DNA of 64,000 nt from Siphonodentalium dalli (GCA_032622095.1 CP136067.1:200534052-200598051); one strand, 5' to 3'. Positions 46,801-57,237 are shown, numbered from the stretch's first letter. The notes: a model not told the origin generated them from the letters alone. A program made the numbers and translations.

Positions 46801-47949
46801 AGTCGACCATAGGTCGCCTCGCATATATAAGAGAATGCTTGGCTTAACACATATTAAAAATGATAAAATTGTCAAGGAATGTAGAAAAATATTATAAAAA
46901 TTGTTAAAAAATGTAAGAAAAAATTATAAAATTGTTAAAGAATGTAACAAAAAATGGTAAAAAGTGTTAATTTTTTTTTTTTAGGCCAATGCATTCTCTT
47001 TTTGCCGTTTTGTTGGGTAAAGGGTTAAGGAGATTTTTGCATTTCACAACCTCAAACACTTAAATTTTCTCAACAGTCATGTTAGTATGGCGATGGGATT
47101 CATAAGTGAGCTAGCAAAAACCTCATTCACTATCCTTTTTTAAACTGTAGCTCAACGTGAGGAGGCGATAATGTTTTATGCTGAGAAGTCAAATTAGTCA
47201 ATAGAATGATAAAGGAAAGTTAAAAAGTTTCAGTAAAGGGATTGTATGGTGTAAATGAAATTATTTTCATTTCAAATATTTCTTCAATAAATGTGGGTTG
47301 CAGGCTGTGCCGATGTATTCAAATGTGATATCCAAGATGGCTGCAGGAACCTTATTTTTAAACAAACTTTGGAAAAATTGGATAGCTCTCATCTAGAGGT
47401 CACGCCAAAGAACCATATGAAGTTTGGATGAGGGATGAGGCATGTAGGGTGTGCTGAAGGATTTAGACACGAAAAGAGTAAAATCCCAGATGGCTGCTAG
47501 CGGCCATGTTTTTTAATGAATATCGGAAATAATTGATGGCTCGATCCAATCTAGAGGTCACCCCAAAGATCCATATAAAGTTTGGTGACGATCGGATGAG
47601 GGATGTGGCCTGTAGTGTGTGCCGAAGGATTTAGTCAAATAAAGAGTAAAATCTAAGATGGCTTCTGGCGCCATGTTTTTTAATGAATTTTGGAAATAAT
47701 CGATGGCTCCCACCAGCTGGAGATACCCCTGAATATCCATGTGAATTTTTGTGATGATTGGATGAGGGATGTGGCCTGTAGGGTGGGCTAAAGTAAATGG
47801 TTGACAGGCGCATGTACGGACAGCGGATGCCAACCCATGGCAATATCTCAAACTTGACTTTGTCAAGTTGGCTAATAAATGATAGAGGTACGAAAAGTTT
47901 GCCACCTACCTTGTTCTCTCTAATCTCTTCTTCTCCGAACACATCCAGT
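37702..47949 (-). CDS. TAF11: TAF11, TFIID subunit 11 (five exons visible, 5' end not found)
   Basis: Coding exons on the minus strand: 47910-47949, 44882-45108, 41556-41643, 39541-39637 and 37702-37832. All have GT-AG borders, and phases agree at every junction (0, 2, 0, 1). They give 193 residues. The first 90 are acidic, lysine/serine-rich and end in a charged helix ([10 protein letters not shown]). Then comes the TAF11 histone fold: [17 protein letters not shown], then [21 protein letters not shown], and finally [13 protein letters not shown]. In the family this fold pairs with TAF13 in TFIID and contacts TFIIA/TBP at promoters. Length fits (human protein about 211 residues), so roughly 20 or more N-terminal residues remain to be found. 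Introns are 1.7-3.2 kb and filled with foldback elements and tandem repeats. The gene looks intact from exon 2 to the stop. Confidence 0.93.
37881..37947 (-). pseudogene. Duplicated start of the TAF11 last exon
   Basis: A tandem copy of the acceptor region and exon start, offset by about 86 bp. It has its own acceptor (TCTGTTTCAG) and reads [11 protein letters not shown], then an in-frame TAG at 37881-37883. Spliced in phase from exon 39541-39637 it would give a truncated TAF11 lacking the last helix of the histone fold. It could be a poison exon, a minor isoform or a relic. Confidence 0.7.
37948..38240 (+). repeat. Dispersed repeat (family F), long copy
   Basis: Homologous to 57238-57450 (GACAGACCAAAAAGCCAACA, ATAACTCTAGAATGGAAAAC, later ACGGATG...). 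It ends in a small GTATACCCC...GGGGGGTATA foldback. Located in the last TAF11 intron. Confidence 0.6.
38262..38714. mobile_element. Foldback element carrying the 67-bp hairpin pair and element E
   Basis: Outer arms TGACCCGCCATATCAAATCC and complement differ completely from the CCCTTTACCC backbone, yet the same hairpins lie inside at 38311-38377 and 38598-38664. Between them is a copy of element E (38456-38536, CAGGGAGCCCCACACATATA...). The flank is CATATG on both sides. A second copy of this whole composite is at 57479-57928, with element E in the opposite orientation. Confidence 0.85.
38822..39394. mobile_element. Element G, copy 1 (hAT-like ends)
   Basis: Ends CAGTCTCTTTGAAAA and TTTTTAAAGAGACTG, with CATAAACC on both sides (8 bp, one-base uncertainty at the right edge), as expected of hAT-type elements. 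The interior is related to 45430-46019. No transposase frame is present. Located in the last TAF11 intron. Confidence 0.7.
39541..39637 (-). CDS. TAF11: TAF11 exon encoding the central histone-fold helix
   Basis: Acceptor TTATTTCTCAG before CTAATGCAG; donor GAAGAGG|GTTAGT. Encodes [20 protein letters not shown] and on to E-V-V-E-E. The open frame extends upstream into the intron (to 39742), but the acceptor and family conservation fix the start. Confidence 0.95.
39645..39866. repeat. Minisatellite next to a TAF11 3' splice site
   Basis: About four diverged units of 45-60 bp share ATAAGAGCTATGTTGTAAG and TATATATCGTGATTTAATAG. The first unit begins about 7 bp from the acceptor of exon 39541-39637, so the upstream splice region is itself part of the repeat. 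Confidence 0.75.
39870..40950. other. TAF11 intron, mostly unassigned
   Basis: A phrase GAGCATGAGTAGTTTCA occurs twice (about 40318 and 40397). Otherwise no element ends or coding frames that I can support. Confidence 0.4.
40954..41092. mobile_element. Short foldback element
   Basis: Arms TCTATTTTATACAAAATTTA and TAAATTACGTATAAAATAGA around a core with GAGCCGAGG...CCGAGGCTC. The core is itself palindromic. Non-coding, in the TAF11 intron. Confidence 0.7.
41556..41643 (-). CDS. TAF11: TAF11 exon encoding the first histone-fold helix
   Basis: Acceptor ATTCTGTTGTAG, then GGTTCTGG; donor AAACGG|GTATAT. Completes a split glutamine codon and encodes [14 protein letters not shown] and [10 protein letters not shown], the segment most diagnostic for TAF11. 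The first bases of this exon belong to the 37-bp repeat at 41632-41815. Confidence 0.96.
41632..41815. repeat. 37-bp tandem repeat spanning a TAF11 exon-intron border
   Basis: Five units. Each holds, on the minus strand, a T-rich tract, (G/A)TAG and TTTCTGGTATC. The unit closest to the exon is the real splice site (AG at 41644-41645). The others place AG at 41680, 41717, 41754 and 41791. The repeat therefore arose by duplicating about 17 bp of intron and 20 bp of exon. Confidence 0.92.
41820..43040. other. TAF11 intron, no element recognised
   Basis: One 105-residue frame (42006-42323) has no recognisable motif. AT-rich, with no tandem or inverted repeat that stands out. Confidence 0.4.
43041..43158. 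mobile_element. Element E inside a TTAA frame
   Basis: TTAACCCTTTACCTAACAAA, then an imperfect foldback from GAGCCCCACATAGACTGGAG to CTGTGTGAGGCTCCCTGTGG, then TTAA. Element E is also inside 38262-38714 and 57479-57928 and is tandem at 44549-44866. The right CCC end is missing. Confidence 0.6.
43159..43459. mobile_element. Chimeric hairpin element
   Basis: The left end is the CCCTTTACCCAACAAAACGG backbone of family A. The right end (CTCCCGTCATGAAAGGG) is that of the divergent family at 35473-35725 and 46262-46524. TTAA lies at 43155-43158 and 43460-43463. The left hairpin is cut in its loop and joined directly to the right hairpin, losing the spacer. Confidence 0.8.
43464..44160. other. TAF11 intron with a possible retroposed 3' end
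   Basis: AATAAA at 44115-44120 followed within a few bases by an A tract (about 44125-44140) resembles the 3' end of a retroposed plus-strand transcript. No matching coding sequence is recognised upstream. Confidence 0.35.
44191..44503. mobile_element. Two decayed family-B foldback MITEs
   Basis: Palindromes at 44191-44275 and 44411-44503 with the GAGGTNCCCAGAGGGTGAAT arm. The DNA between resembles 19745-19860 (AATTTGCAGAAGATAAAAT, GGTGAACATCACCAACTT), so the pair was copied as one composite. Confidence 0.75.
44549..44866. repeat. Element E, 116-bp tandem unit, 2.7 copies
   Basis: The unit begins TTAACCCACAGGGAGCCTCA, contains ATGGAAGCATGCACT and GTGTCGTCTGCTCCAGTCTA, and ends in ATTATAGTTATATG. 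The last unit switches to the GTGGGGCTCTCTATGGG end that closes the foldback. It ends 16 bp before the TAF11 donor at 44881. Open frames are repeat shadows. Confidence 0.9.
44882..45108 (-). CDS. TAF11: TAF11 exon encoding the acidic/serine-rich N-terminal region
   Basis: Acceptor TGATTTTCAG, then GAATCGG; donor ATGCA|GTAAGT. Encodes 75 residues, low complexity ([10 protein letters not shown], later S-P-D-K-K-L-N-L-D) and a terminal charged helix. It is weakly conserved by sequence but matches the family in position and composition, and joins in phase to exon 41556-41643. Confidence 0.9.
45169..46019. mobile_element. Element G, copy 2, with nested MITE
   Basis: Ends CAGTCTCTTTGAAAAACCGA and TCAGCTTTTCAAAGAGACTG, with subterminal TGTACGTCTCTAGAT repeated inverted near the right end. 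A full family-C MITE (45212-45428) is inserted 40 bp from the left end. A second inverted repeat (ATATCCACAATTCATTATAA) spans about 45650-45780. The DNA on each side (TCAGAAACAAACTGGCACAA) is present twice, at about 45148 and 46034. Confidence 0.75.
45212..45428. mobile_element. Family-C foldback MITE, nested
   Basis: Full palindrome with TACAGTAATGCCCTAAATAA arms, inserted into element G. Confidence 0.9.
46262..46524. mobile_element. Divergent hairpin-pair element, second copy
   Basis: Relative of 35473-35725, with CTAA in place of TTAA at both borders and hairpin loops CGCCTACAGGGTGC and CTCCCTATGGGAG. The left and right outer segments are about 60 bp each. Confidence 0.7.
46751..47024. 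mobile_element. Family-A hairpin element, right hairpin lost
   Basis: TTAA at 46747-46750 and 47025-47028. The left hairpin is present with two small deletions, but the right hairpin stops after CCAATGCATTCTCTT and joins the terminal GTTTTGTTGGGTAAAGGG. Confidence 0.8.
47330..47880. repeat. Dispersed repeat with about three 165-bp tandem units
   Basis: Units contain ATGGCTNCTGGCGCCATGTT, TCTAGAGGTCACNCCAAAGA and GATGAGGGATGTGGCCTGTA. It ends in CAACCCATGGCAATA...CTTGACTTTGTCAAGTTGGC, as at 34440-34520. Lies just downstream of the TAF11 exon at 47910. Confidence 0.75.
47910..47949 (-). CDS. TAF11: TAF11 small 5' coding exon (40 bp)
   Basis: Acceptor TGTGTTTTTTCAG, then ACTGGATG; donor AACAAG|GTAGGT. 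Encodes [13 protein letters not shown], acidic like TAF11 N-termini, and ends in phase 0, exactly as the next exon needs. It starts one base into a codon, so at least one upstream exon with two overhanging bases is missing. Confidence 0.75.
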
Positions 47950-48261
47950 CTGAAAAAACACAAAATACAATCAATGAAGTACAGGTCCAAACAAACCATT
48001 TTAATGCAGGAACCATGGTTCGGTCCGGTTGGAGGATATCTTTATATTTTATTATACGACCAGCTGAAACAGGCTTTATTCGTAAGGAACCACAAACAAT
48101 TCTATGACTTTAATGTACAGTATACTAATTTATATGCAAGTCTGATTATTGTGTGCTTGTCATTTGTAGAATATGTGACTGCTTGGCTCAGTTGAGTAAT
48201 GAGACACTCTAAACCTACCAGTAAATCAATGCTTCCGTCTGTTTAGTGTGCCTGTCATTTG

Positions 48262-48353
48262 CAGAATGAAGTCCCCCAGGGGGTGCATTTATCGATTTTA
48301 TCCTGCATAGCGGGCTAGCATCACTAACTTCACCTTCTGAGAACCTCATTCTA
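48262..48353. mobile_element. Family-B foldback MITE, decayed
   Basis: CAGAATGAAGTCCCCCAGGG arm and partial complement. The flanks match 20120-20210 (CTCATTTTCTCTGGAA...). Confidence 0.75.
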
Positions 48354-48399
48354 CTTAGGCCTCATTTTCTCTGGAAGTTTCTTTATTATCAATTTTCTA

Positions 48400-50080
48400 T
48401 AGAAACTTCTTCACATACATGTAGATTCTATTTCTTTTTTAAAATTTAGGAAATAAGAGCATACAACATGACAAGTATATGTATACCAGTATCGTAGAAT
48501 CATGAAATATCATAATTAAAATGCATGTGCGTCACAAAAGTTTAAAATCCTTCAGCAACATGATTGTCCTATATCGGCAGTTTAAGATAAATATCGGACT
48601 GTGGTACGTATATAGTTGGGTTTTACCAATTTTGAAATTCAGAATGTATGCGTACGCCGTGATGTATCAAAAGGGTTAATTTTTAAATTTAAAGTTATGT
48701 ACATGAGTAAGCAGGTGTAGATATGTAAGTATTAGTGTAGGTCTGTAGTAATATATAGAACAAATTAACTGGAATCGTCGTCAGTTTTGTACCCAGTGAT
48801 GGAGCGTTTAAGCAACGTACCATTGTTTTTCGGCACTTGTTTAGAATGTCTCATTACTGAACTGAGCCAGGCAAGGTACACATTATATTAGGCCATTCAA
48901 CCAAGATTCCTTGTTTCTCATCAGCGCCCGCCCCGATTTTATCACCCGTCTCTAATTGTTTTGTATTTTATAAATGATCTATGTTTTGGATGTTTATCTT
49001 GATGTTTCATGATCTCTGTAAACATTATATGTGTACAGAGATCACGATGTAGTGAACGTTCAGACGAATCTCAATACAGTTGCATCCTTTTGGTATGCTT
49101 GCCATAGGGCTCCGGAATGCGTAAACAGTTACTATTATACACCAAAGTTTCAATATCAATAAAATATTCCATTAATTTTAGTTTTGTAATCATAGCTACC
49201 CATGCATTCATTTTTGTTTTGATATATCAACAAAACTATGCATAAATTTTAACCATCTAAACATATCTAAATGACAAGAAAGTGATTGCCTAAATTTAAT
49301 GGGAGTATATCAGCACTCGTCGACAAAGAAGTTATAATACAAAAAACAAAATACAAAATGCCCTCCCGCCCCATTCTCAGAAGAAAGTCTGATGAGAAAC
49401 ATTACTTAGGAACCTCTGTTGAATGGCCTTACTGTATTACATTCAATAAGTTAATATTTATTTTAGCAGGTAAGGGACACATTGTATTACATTCAATATG
49501 TTATACTATCAAACAGGCAGGTGCTTCCATTCAGGTGGAAAAATCATCTACATTTATCTTTTCTTTGCATGTGGCAAATGGATTACAGCTGGAGGTGCTC
49601 AAATCATGCTCTAACCATTAAGCTAATATTAACCAGACCTCAAGACCTACCTGTACATCATCTGTGGAGGAATTGTCAAGTCAACAGAATATGAATATAC
49701 ATTTTATGGGGTTTACTGCAGTAAAGATAGCTGTGAAGCTGATGGAATAGAAATAGAAATGTTATGGGGTTTACTGCAGTAAAGATTGCTGTGAAGCCAA
49801 TTTTTTTAACATTTCCAGGCAACATAATGATGGTCGGTTTCCTCTCTTTCTACTGACCCATTTTGAAGATTCCAACTAACTTTATTTTTTATATATTTCT
49901 GAAGTACATGTACATGTAGACAAAATGAATGCCCTTGCCCTGCGTGGTACGAAAACACAATGCATGCTTTTTTGTCGCGATAATTTTTAATCAGTATGAA
50001 TTACATGTAATTGTATGTTTTTTTAAACAAAGTTGAGATCAAACAGACTCCATTCAAGTCTGAGCTTAGTGTGTCTGTCA
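48400..50080. other. AT-rich DNA without a supported gene
   Basis: 48925-49050 is distantly related to 23370-23600 (CGCCCGCCCCGATTTTAT; a GATCTCTGTAAACATTAT foldback). The phrase TATGGGGTTTACTGCAGTAA occurs twice (about 49706 and 49764). The 111-residue frame at 49286 has no recognised motif. Confidence 0.4.
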
Positions 50081-50084
50081 TTTG

Positions 50085-50135
50085 CAGAAGGAGGTCCCCA
50101 GAGGGTGAATTTGGTGATGCAATCCCGCTAGTAGA
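50085..50135. mobile_element. Half of a family-B MITE
   Basis: Only the left arm (GGTCCCCAGAGGGTGAATTT) and centre remain; the right arm is replaced by unrelated DNA. Confidence 0.6.
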
Positions 50136-50387
50136 ATGCTACATTCCCACAGATGGCATAGCGTCTGAGTCGTACTTATCAGTTTCTCGCACAAGTCCAT
50201 AATATGTCTTTAAAACATCAGGGCTATATCACGACGTTGCCAGTTTTATTGGTGGAGAGAAAGTCACTAAGATAAATCTAGCAGTGATTTCATTGACTGG
50301 AATAATGACCCAGATAGCGATATGACCGTGACCTGACATACATGTACATGTGGCAAATTTTGGTACGCCTGAAAAAAATCATCACTT

Positions 50388-50525
50388 TTGTACCCTGTTG
50401 TTACGTCGGGCACATTGGGTACAAATTATATACATATTCTCGGAACTAATACAATGGGCCTGAAAGTAGTTCAGGGAATTTGTTTTCTAATTTGTACCCA
50501 ATGTACACAGGTACCTTGAATTTCT
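50388..50525. repeat. Small foldback with TTGTACCC arms (family J)
   Basis: GTACCCTGTTGTTACGTCG, ACATTGGGTACAAATT and the complement AATTTGTACCCAATGTAC. An inverted relative lies at 57078-57204 on the far side of the giant foldback. Confidence 0.65.
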
Positions 50526-50599
50526 AAGAAAAAAACTAACAAGAGGTGTGCACTCGAGTGCTAGCATACCCCCACCGTGGCAAATTCAACCTGCATTAT

Positions 50600-51105
50600 C
50601 CGTAAACCCAACAAAAAAGATTTTTAACTTTAAAGAAAAATTCGGACTAATAATATCGATATGGTGTCACAAGAAGCTTGTACAGAAAAAATTATTCAAA
50701 TTGGTTCATATTTGTTAAAGTTATTAAGTCGGACAGAATTTTCTAAGTCAAAATAAGTCGAAAATGAAGTGTAATATTACGAGAAAACAGTCTGAGCCAA
50801 TCCCTAGCCGCATCATGTAGAGAGGTTATTGTGAGCAGCATATATACCAAAACTTTTTGAAATCGGTTCATATTTGTTAAAGTTATTAAGTCGGACAGAA
50901 TTTTAGCATCATGCGGAGAGGCATTCCTAAGGAGATTGCATAAAAAAAAATATTGAAATCGGTTCATAGTTGTTCGAGTTATGAGGTCGGACGGACGGAC
51001 GGACGTCGGTGCGATGGACGGACGGACAAACGGAGGGAGAAAGCATGACGGACGCAGTCAATCCAGTATACCCCCCATTTTCTTCGAAAGTGGGGGTATA
51101 AAAAG
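50600..51105 (+). repeat. Dispersed repeat (family F) with internal tandem units
   Basis: GGTTCATATTTGTTAAAGTT followed by ATTAAGTCGGACAGAATTTT occurs twice, and a third diverged copy leads into the (GGAC)n tract GGACGGACGGACGGACG. It ends GTATACCCCCC...GGGGGTATA, as at 38235 and 57450. Confidence 0.7.
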
Positions 51106-51121
51106 TGACCACAGTAATATT

Positions 51122-54100
51122 ATAGTCTAGGCTGTGCTGGGGGGTGATCGTCGTACATCGGGGGAATTTATGCGACCATCATTTTCTTATGGGAAAATTA
51201 CTCTAGTTTTCGAATTCAGAGGGCGCCGAGCCGAGATAGGTGACAAAATATAACTTTTCACTATGTTTCATAGGGTACCCTACCTAAAAAATGACATATT
51301 TTCAAAGGTTAACAGGCATTAGCCAACTGGTTAACAGGGCAGCAACATCGGAAAGATTGTAAACATATTTGCAAAATATGGAACGAATATAGACACTTAA
51401 TCAGATTCAACATCGTTTTCCTGCTTTCGTTCTGATTTCGTGACGTCATGGTAAAATATGTAGCGTGACGCGTCAAAACTTCATGGCGATTCAGACAAAG
51501 TGTTGTGCGTCAACTCTGTGCAAAGATAGCATATCTGTCGAATTCTTCCAAGTTATATATTTTTGGAAATGGAAGGGTACCCCCTATATAATGATGTTCA
51601 TACTTACATTATATCTTTCCAAGTGTTGACATTATAGACAAAAACTTAACCCTCCCCCCAATTTCACAAATAACCACATATATGTGTCCATGCAGTTTGT
51701 GTACATCAAATAAATTGACAATGCACAGTTTACCTTTTCATATTGTGTAGAATCGTACGGCGACACTGATAATGTAAAACATCGTTCAAATCCTAGATTA
51801 GGAAGGTAATATAAAATCCAAGATGGCGTCCAAGATGGCCGCCAATTTTTATATTGACACTCTATACACCAGATGTATGGTAACCGGACCAGATCATCAA
51901 CTCATGCAAATATAGCATATCTGTCGAATTTTTCCAAGTTAAATAATTTAGCAAATGGAAGGGTATTGCCTACAAAATGATGTTCCTATCTTTATTATAT
52001 ATCTCCAAATGGTAAACTAATCGAGAAAAGCTTAACCCTCACCCCAATTTCACAAATATCCACTTAAATGCACCCATGCAGATTGTTTCCAATTAAATAT
52101 CGACAATGCACATTTTGTAGTGTCATATAGGGCAGAACCATCCGAGGACATGGAGAATCTAAGATTCCGTTCAAATCCTAGATTATGAAGGTAATAAAAT
52201 CCAAGATGGCGTCCAAGATGGCTGCCAAGTTTAATATCGGCACTGTGCACACTGAGTGTGCACACCGGTTGTAACTGATCTTTATTTCATAGATGCTGTA
52301 TTGTAATATGTATAAGTCAACTAGTTACGTAAAACCAATGATGGAGACCAAAATGGCCGCCATAAAACTAAAAAAAAATCCGATAAAATTACCTGCTTCC
52401 GAGTTGCAATGTTATGTCATCTGCATGTTATGAGTTTTGTAGCTTATTCGTTCGTGCATATATGTCTGTTGATAATGTGATCAGAATCCAATAAAACTGT
52501 TGGCATTGAGAAATTAAATGCTCATTTTATTTCTCAAAATCGACATGCAATGCCAAATTGCCACAATGGGATAGTGTTTCAACCTGACATCCATTTTGTG
52601 GTATACAAGTCAACGTTCTGCTTGGTGATGAAACTGCTGACTCAATAACCAATGTAGGTGTCCACGGTAATGACTCATTAGACCCGCTTACACAAACCGT
52701 CAAGCAATAACAACCAATTTAGAATCCTGATAAATGCGGGTATGCAAAGAATGGACAATTTATTTTATATATCTCATCAATGTTGTCAATGCGTACTGGG
52801 GTAATTTATTTTCACGTTCATTTGAGTGATGTTCTATGGAAATAACCGAAACAAATCTCAAACAAATCTGACAAAATACGTATCTGTGTCGTTATATTCT
52901 CGCTATGGTCCCATCAGACGTGGATTTATGCTTATTTACTTAAGCAGTTCATTTGAGTATTTGCTTATCTGTACTTAATTATATGCCACTTGATATGCGT
53001 GGTTGCAGGTGCATTAATTATTTTATTGAATACACAATATTGACGACCAATAGTATAATTATTGTCCTGCTAATGTACTATAGATCTTGTATGTCTGAGT
53101 AGTGGCTGATGCCTTCGGCGAGTTATATATATGCATTCGCTTCCATATTATTTTATATCTTCCCGGATGTCCAGAATTCGCGTTGCTATCACAATATATT
53201 TAAACACATTATATGTATTCAGTATTTAACTTCATACAAGGCATTGGTCATTTTAAATAATATCAAGTTACTTGGAACTTACCCCAAGAATGTTGCACAG
53301 AACCAACTTTCAGGTTTGGTTGGAACAGGTAGAATATTATCAAAACTGACCCCTCATTTGTAAATACTAATGCTTTAAATGATAACGGTAAGTGTGAGGC
53401 CGTGGTATTGATTGTGCTAAGTCCCATGAAATTTGGATCCATGAAAGTTGGTCTCACACTGTAGGTATCACACGACTCTCCGTCACACGTACCCAACTAT
53501 GATAATCACGTACAGTACTCGAATGGGATAAAACTATATCATCCAATTTATATATCAGTACGGAGCAATCTCGGCAATTAACCAAAGATGAAAAGTACAA
53601 GGATTAGAAAGCCACACAGTTAGAAGACGTGCTCAAAATGTCATATACTCAGTTGCTCAGCATTAGGATGATGCTTGTCATACTAAATGTGTCCCTTTCA
53701 CTGATGCTGATCCATTTCAAGCAACGGGATGGCAACTCGTTGGTCACATGTTATCAGCCATAGCCGCGGAATTAGTTTTTAATCAAAATAGAGTATAACC
53801 GCTACAGGTAGGACATTCTCAAGAAATATAGTAGCCGTGGAGTACTTTTAACACAAACAATAATTAGCAGCTCCTTTGCACGATCGCCAATTTTCTGCAA
53901 TGGAACAACCTACGTATCTGATATATGTCAAATATTCATGATAATGGTAATTGTCCCCAGGATACATTTTACGATATGCGTGAACCAATTATATGTATCT
54001 AACCGAAAGCATATATGCAAGCATGCGATTATCACAAATATCAGATAATGTACATAGGTGTGGTAGTTATTGCGTGCATTCATCTAAGTAAACGTCCCAG

Positions 54101-57052
54101 AATCCTTATTTTAGCTTAATATTGAGGAATTTGAAGCCGTAATGGGTCGGTATATTTTGAGTAAGTTTACCTTGTGAGCACCATACAATCAAACCAGGTT
54201 CCATCGTTGCATGTGGCGACGGTCCTATATTCGACAATGACACACGTTCTTGTTTAAATGTTGGATTGAATGTATGACATATATAGACAATCGCAGTCGG
54301 ACATGTGATGGCTGTTGGACCTATTTGCTAATAATATGGACTCTTCTGCGACATGGGGCAAGGCATATAGTAAACTTACACATAGTATCCCACACATATG
54401 AAACTTCGAAAGTAGCAACACCCTTTGCTTCCAGCATATTAAATTAGTAATCTCTCTACTTTCTTATGTGTACACCTGGTAGGAATTTAGATCGAGATAT
54501 TTCATGCTTTGAGTTATGGTATTGTACGTGTAAAATTGCACACAAATAATGCAAACATATTTGCCCTTTGAAAACCAGTTAAGTGTTACATTTAATAAAT
54601 GGATCTAGTCTCGACTAAGGTTATGCGATTGAAGTTAAGTTGTCTTCAAAATTGTCGATTCTAACTCGCCACCTTATTAAATCGAAAAAAGAAATATTTC
54701 TTATAATTTGAATTTAGTCCCAATATTAATAAAATTCGTCCATTTTTCTATTATATATACCCATGCCATTCAGTGCCATTTATGAATTACTTATGATAAA
54801 CAATTACTTGTTGGGAACAATCACGTATCCAGCTGAAGAGTAATTGGATTGCATCATATGATTGGTCAGGTCAATTTAATCCAACAATACTGTCACAGTG
54901 AATTAACTATTGCAACTTCTCGGCTTATCGTACTTGGCAGAAATGCCCGCGCACATGTGCCAACCAACTTTTTTATAGTGTTCCCCGAGTTGACAGCTAA
55001 TGATTAAATTAGGTTCACATAAGAACAGAACATCAACTTAATCGTGTCACCGGCTGTGTAGATCCGATAGATGTATGTTACTCATAGCTGAAGTCATGTT
55101 ATCGGTGGTTAAATGTCTAACGAAATTGTCTACGAGTGGATAGGCCTTATCCAATATAAAATATGGCAGAAACTTATTATTTCTTCGTCTCTTGACGAAA
55201 TGGATGATCATCATAACAAAACGCTCAATAGATGTAATAATATATTGCGACAGCGACGTGAAACCTGAACTGCAGGTGTGAAATAAAATGATATGGAAGT
55301 GAGGGCATAAATCTGTGAATTAACTCGTCAACCACCCATGACTATAGTACGTTGGTGGGAAATTGATTTAAACTATCGGTTGCAACTGCGAATAGTTCAT
55401 AAAATGAGTATTTGCAACGAACATGTAACCGTTTATTGTTATCTAAATCTTCAGAGTTGAGAAGTACTAAACAAATACGAATTAGAACTGCTTATGTAAA
55501 TACCCAATTCCGTGCGGTGAGGCATACCGAGGAAATGTAGAGAAAACAGTTTTAGTTCGGTCTAAATTGCTGGTGATTATTGTCCGTTATTACATTGGAA
55601 CATCGCTTCTTTGAACGTAGAAACCAACTACCATGGTAAGCAGTTGACGGCATTAGCGGGGTAATGTGAACACAGTTGGCCAACATTTTCGTATAAACAA
55701 AATATCCGCAATTATTGTAGGTCCGTTATCTCCAAACTGTTTACGATTGCGGGTCTAATGTGCTACCAGCATGGAAAAACTCCTTTATTTATTGATAATT
55801 GAATATATAACTATTAGTGCATACACTGCATAGGCATGTTTTAATCGGCATTGTGGCTTCCATTATTGCTATACTAATGTGGATGTTTGCAGTTGTAGCA
55901 TCGTGTAGCAGAACATTGACATATATACCATCAAATGATTGGATGTCAGTTTGAAATTCGGTCCTATTTAGGCAATTTGACATTAAATGATGTCGTTAGT
56001 TCGAGAAATTAATGAACAGTTACTATCTTAATGTCCCTAGTTTCTTCAGATACGGATCATGTTGGACAAAATGACATATATGTACGAACAAAAAAGCTAC
56101 AACAGTCATACCATGTGATTTTATTGCAACTCAGAAGTTGGTCGTTTTATCGGAACAGTTCTGTTTATTTTGGCGGCCATTTTGGTCTTCATCATCGGTT
56201 TTACGTCGCCAATTGCCTTATACGTATTAAGATACAGACTCCACCCAAGACAAGGCCATATTACATAAAGCACTCGCGATGATCTAGTCCGGTTACCATA
56301 CATCTGGTGTATAAAGTGTCAATATAAAAATTGGCGGCCATCTTGGACGCCATCTTGGATTTTATTACCTTCCTAATCTAGGATTTGAACGATGTTTTAC
56401 ATTATCAGTGTCGCCGTACGATTCTACACAACATGAAAGGGTAAACTGTGCATTGTCAATTTATTTGGTGGACACAAACTGCATGGGCACATATATGTGG
56501 TTATTTGTGAAATTGGGGGGAGGGTTAAGTTTTTGTCTATTATGTCAATACTTGGAAAGATATAATGTAAGTATGAACATCATTATATAGGGGTTACCTT
56601 TCCATTTCCAAAAATATATAACTTGGAAGAATTCGACAGATATGCTATCTTTGCACAGAGTTGACGCACAACACTTTGTCTGAATCGCCATGAATTTTTG
56701 ACGCGTCACGCTACATATTTTACCATGACGTCACGAAATCAGAACGAAAGCAGGAAAACGATGTTGAATCTGATTAAGTGTCTATATTCGTTCCTTATTT
56801 GGCAAATATGTTTACAATCTTTCCGATGTTGCTGCCTTGTTAACCAGTTGGCTAATGCCTGTTAACCTTTGAAAATATGTCATTATTTAGGTAGGGTACC
56901 CTATGAAACATAGTGAAAAGTTATATTTTGGCACCTATCTCGGCTCGGCGCCCTCTGAATTCGAAAACTAGAGTAATTTTCCCATAAGAAAATGATGGTC
57001 GCATAAATTCCCCCGATGTGCGACGATCACCCCCCAGCACAGCCTAGACTAT
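51122..57052. mobile_element. Giant 5.9-kb foldback (inverted repeat) element
   Basis: Left end ATAGTCTAGGCTGTGCTGGG and right end CCCAGCACAGCCTAGACTAT. The outer arms, about 51122-51893 and 56283-57052, look better than 90 per cent alike by eye. Further in, recognisable but much older homology continues: 52330-52420 with 56100-56215, 52600 with about 55905 (GACATCCA...GTTCTGC), 52690 with about 55760 (ATTAGACCCGC) and 53130-53210 with about 55255-55330. The central 53.3-55.1 kb has no clear pairing. The left arm has a direct duplication (about 51525-51895 and 51900-52262), absent on the right. No transposase frame was found. Confidence 0.85.
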
Positions 57053-57077
57053 TATAGGAAAAGTAACCAGAAGTAAC

Positions 57078-57204
57078 CATGTGTACCCTATGTACCTACA
57101 TGTATGGGCTTGAAATTAGTTCAGGGAATGTTTTCTAAGTTTTTAAATTTGTACTTATGAAATGTACCCAATGTACACGACGTAACAACAGGGTACAACA
57201 GTTC
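57078..57204. repeat. Family-J foldback, inverted relative of 50388-50525
   Basis: GTACCCTATGTACCTACATG, GTTCAGGGAATGTTTTCTAA and TGTACCCAATGTACAC in reverse order to the left copy. Confidence 0.6.
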
Positions 57205-57237
57205 TGATATTTTGCTGAGTACCACAATTAGACATAT

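Noticed and set aside
47558-47999. Minus-strand frames of 115 and 122 residues overlapping the 165-bp repeat
   Set aside because: They run through the repeat and an intron; only the 40-bp exon inside is supported by splice sites and phase.
48001-48195. 132-residue plus-strand frame at 47797-48195
   Set aside because: It is antisense to a TAF11 exon and a dispersed repeat, with no recognised content.
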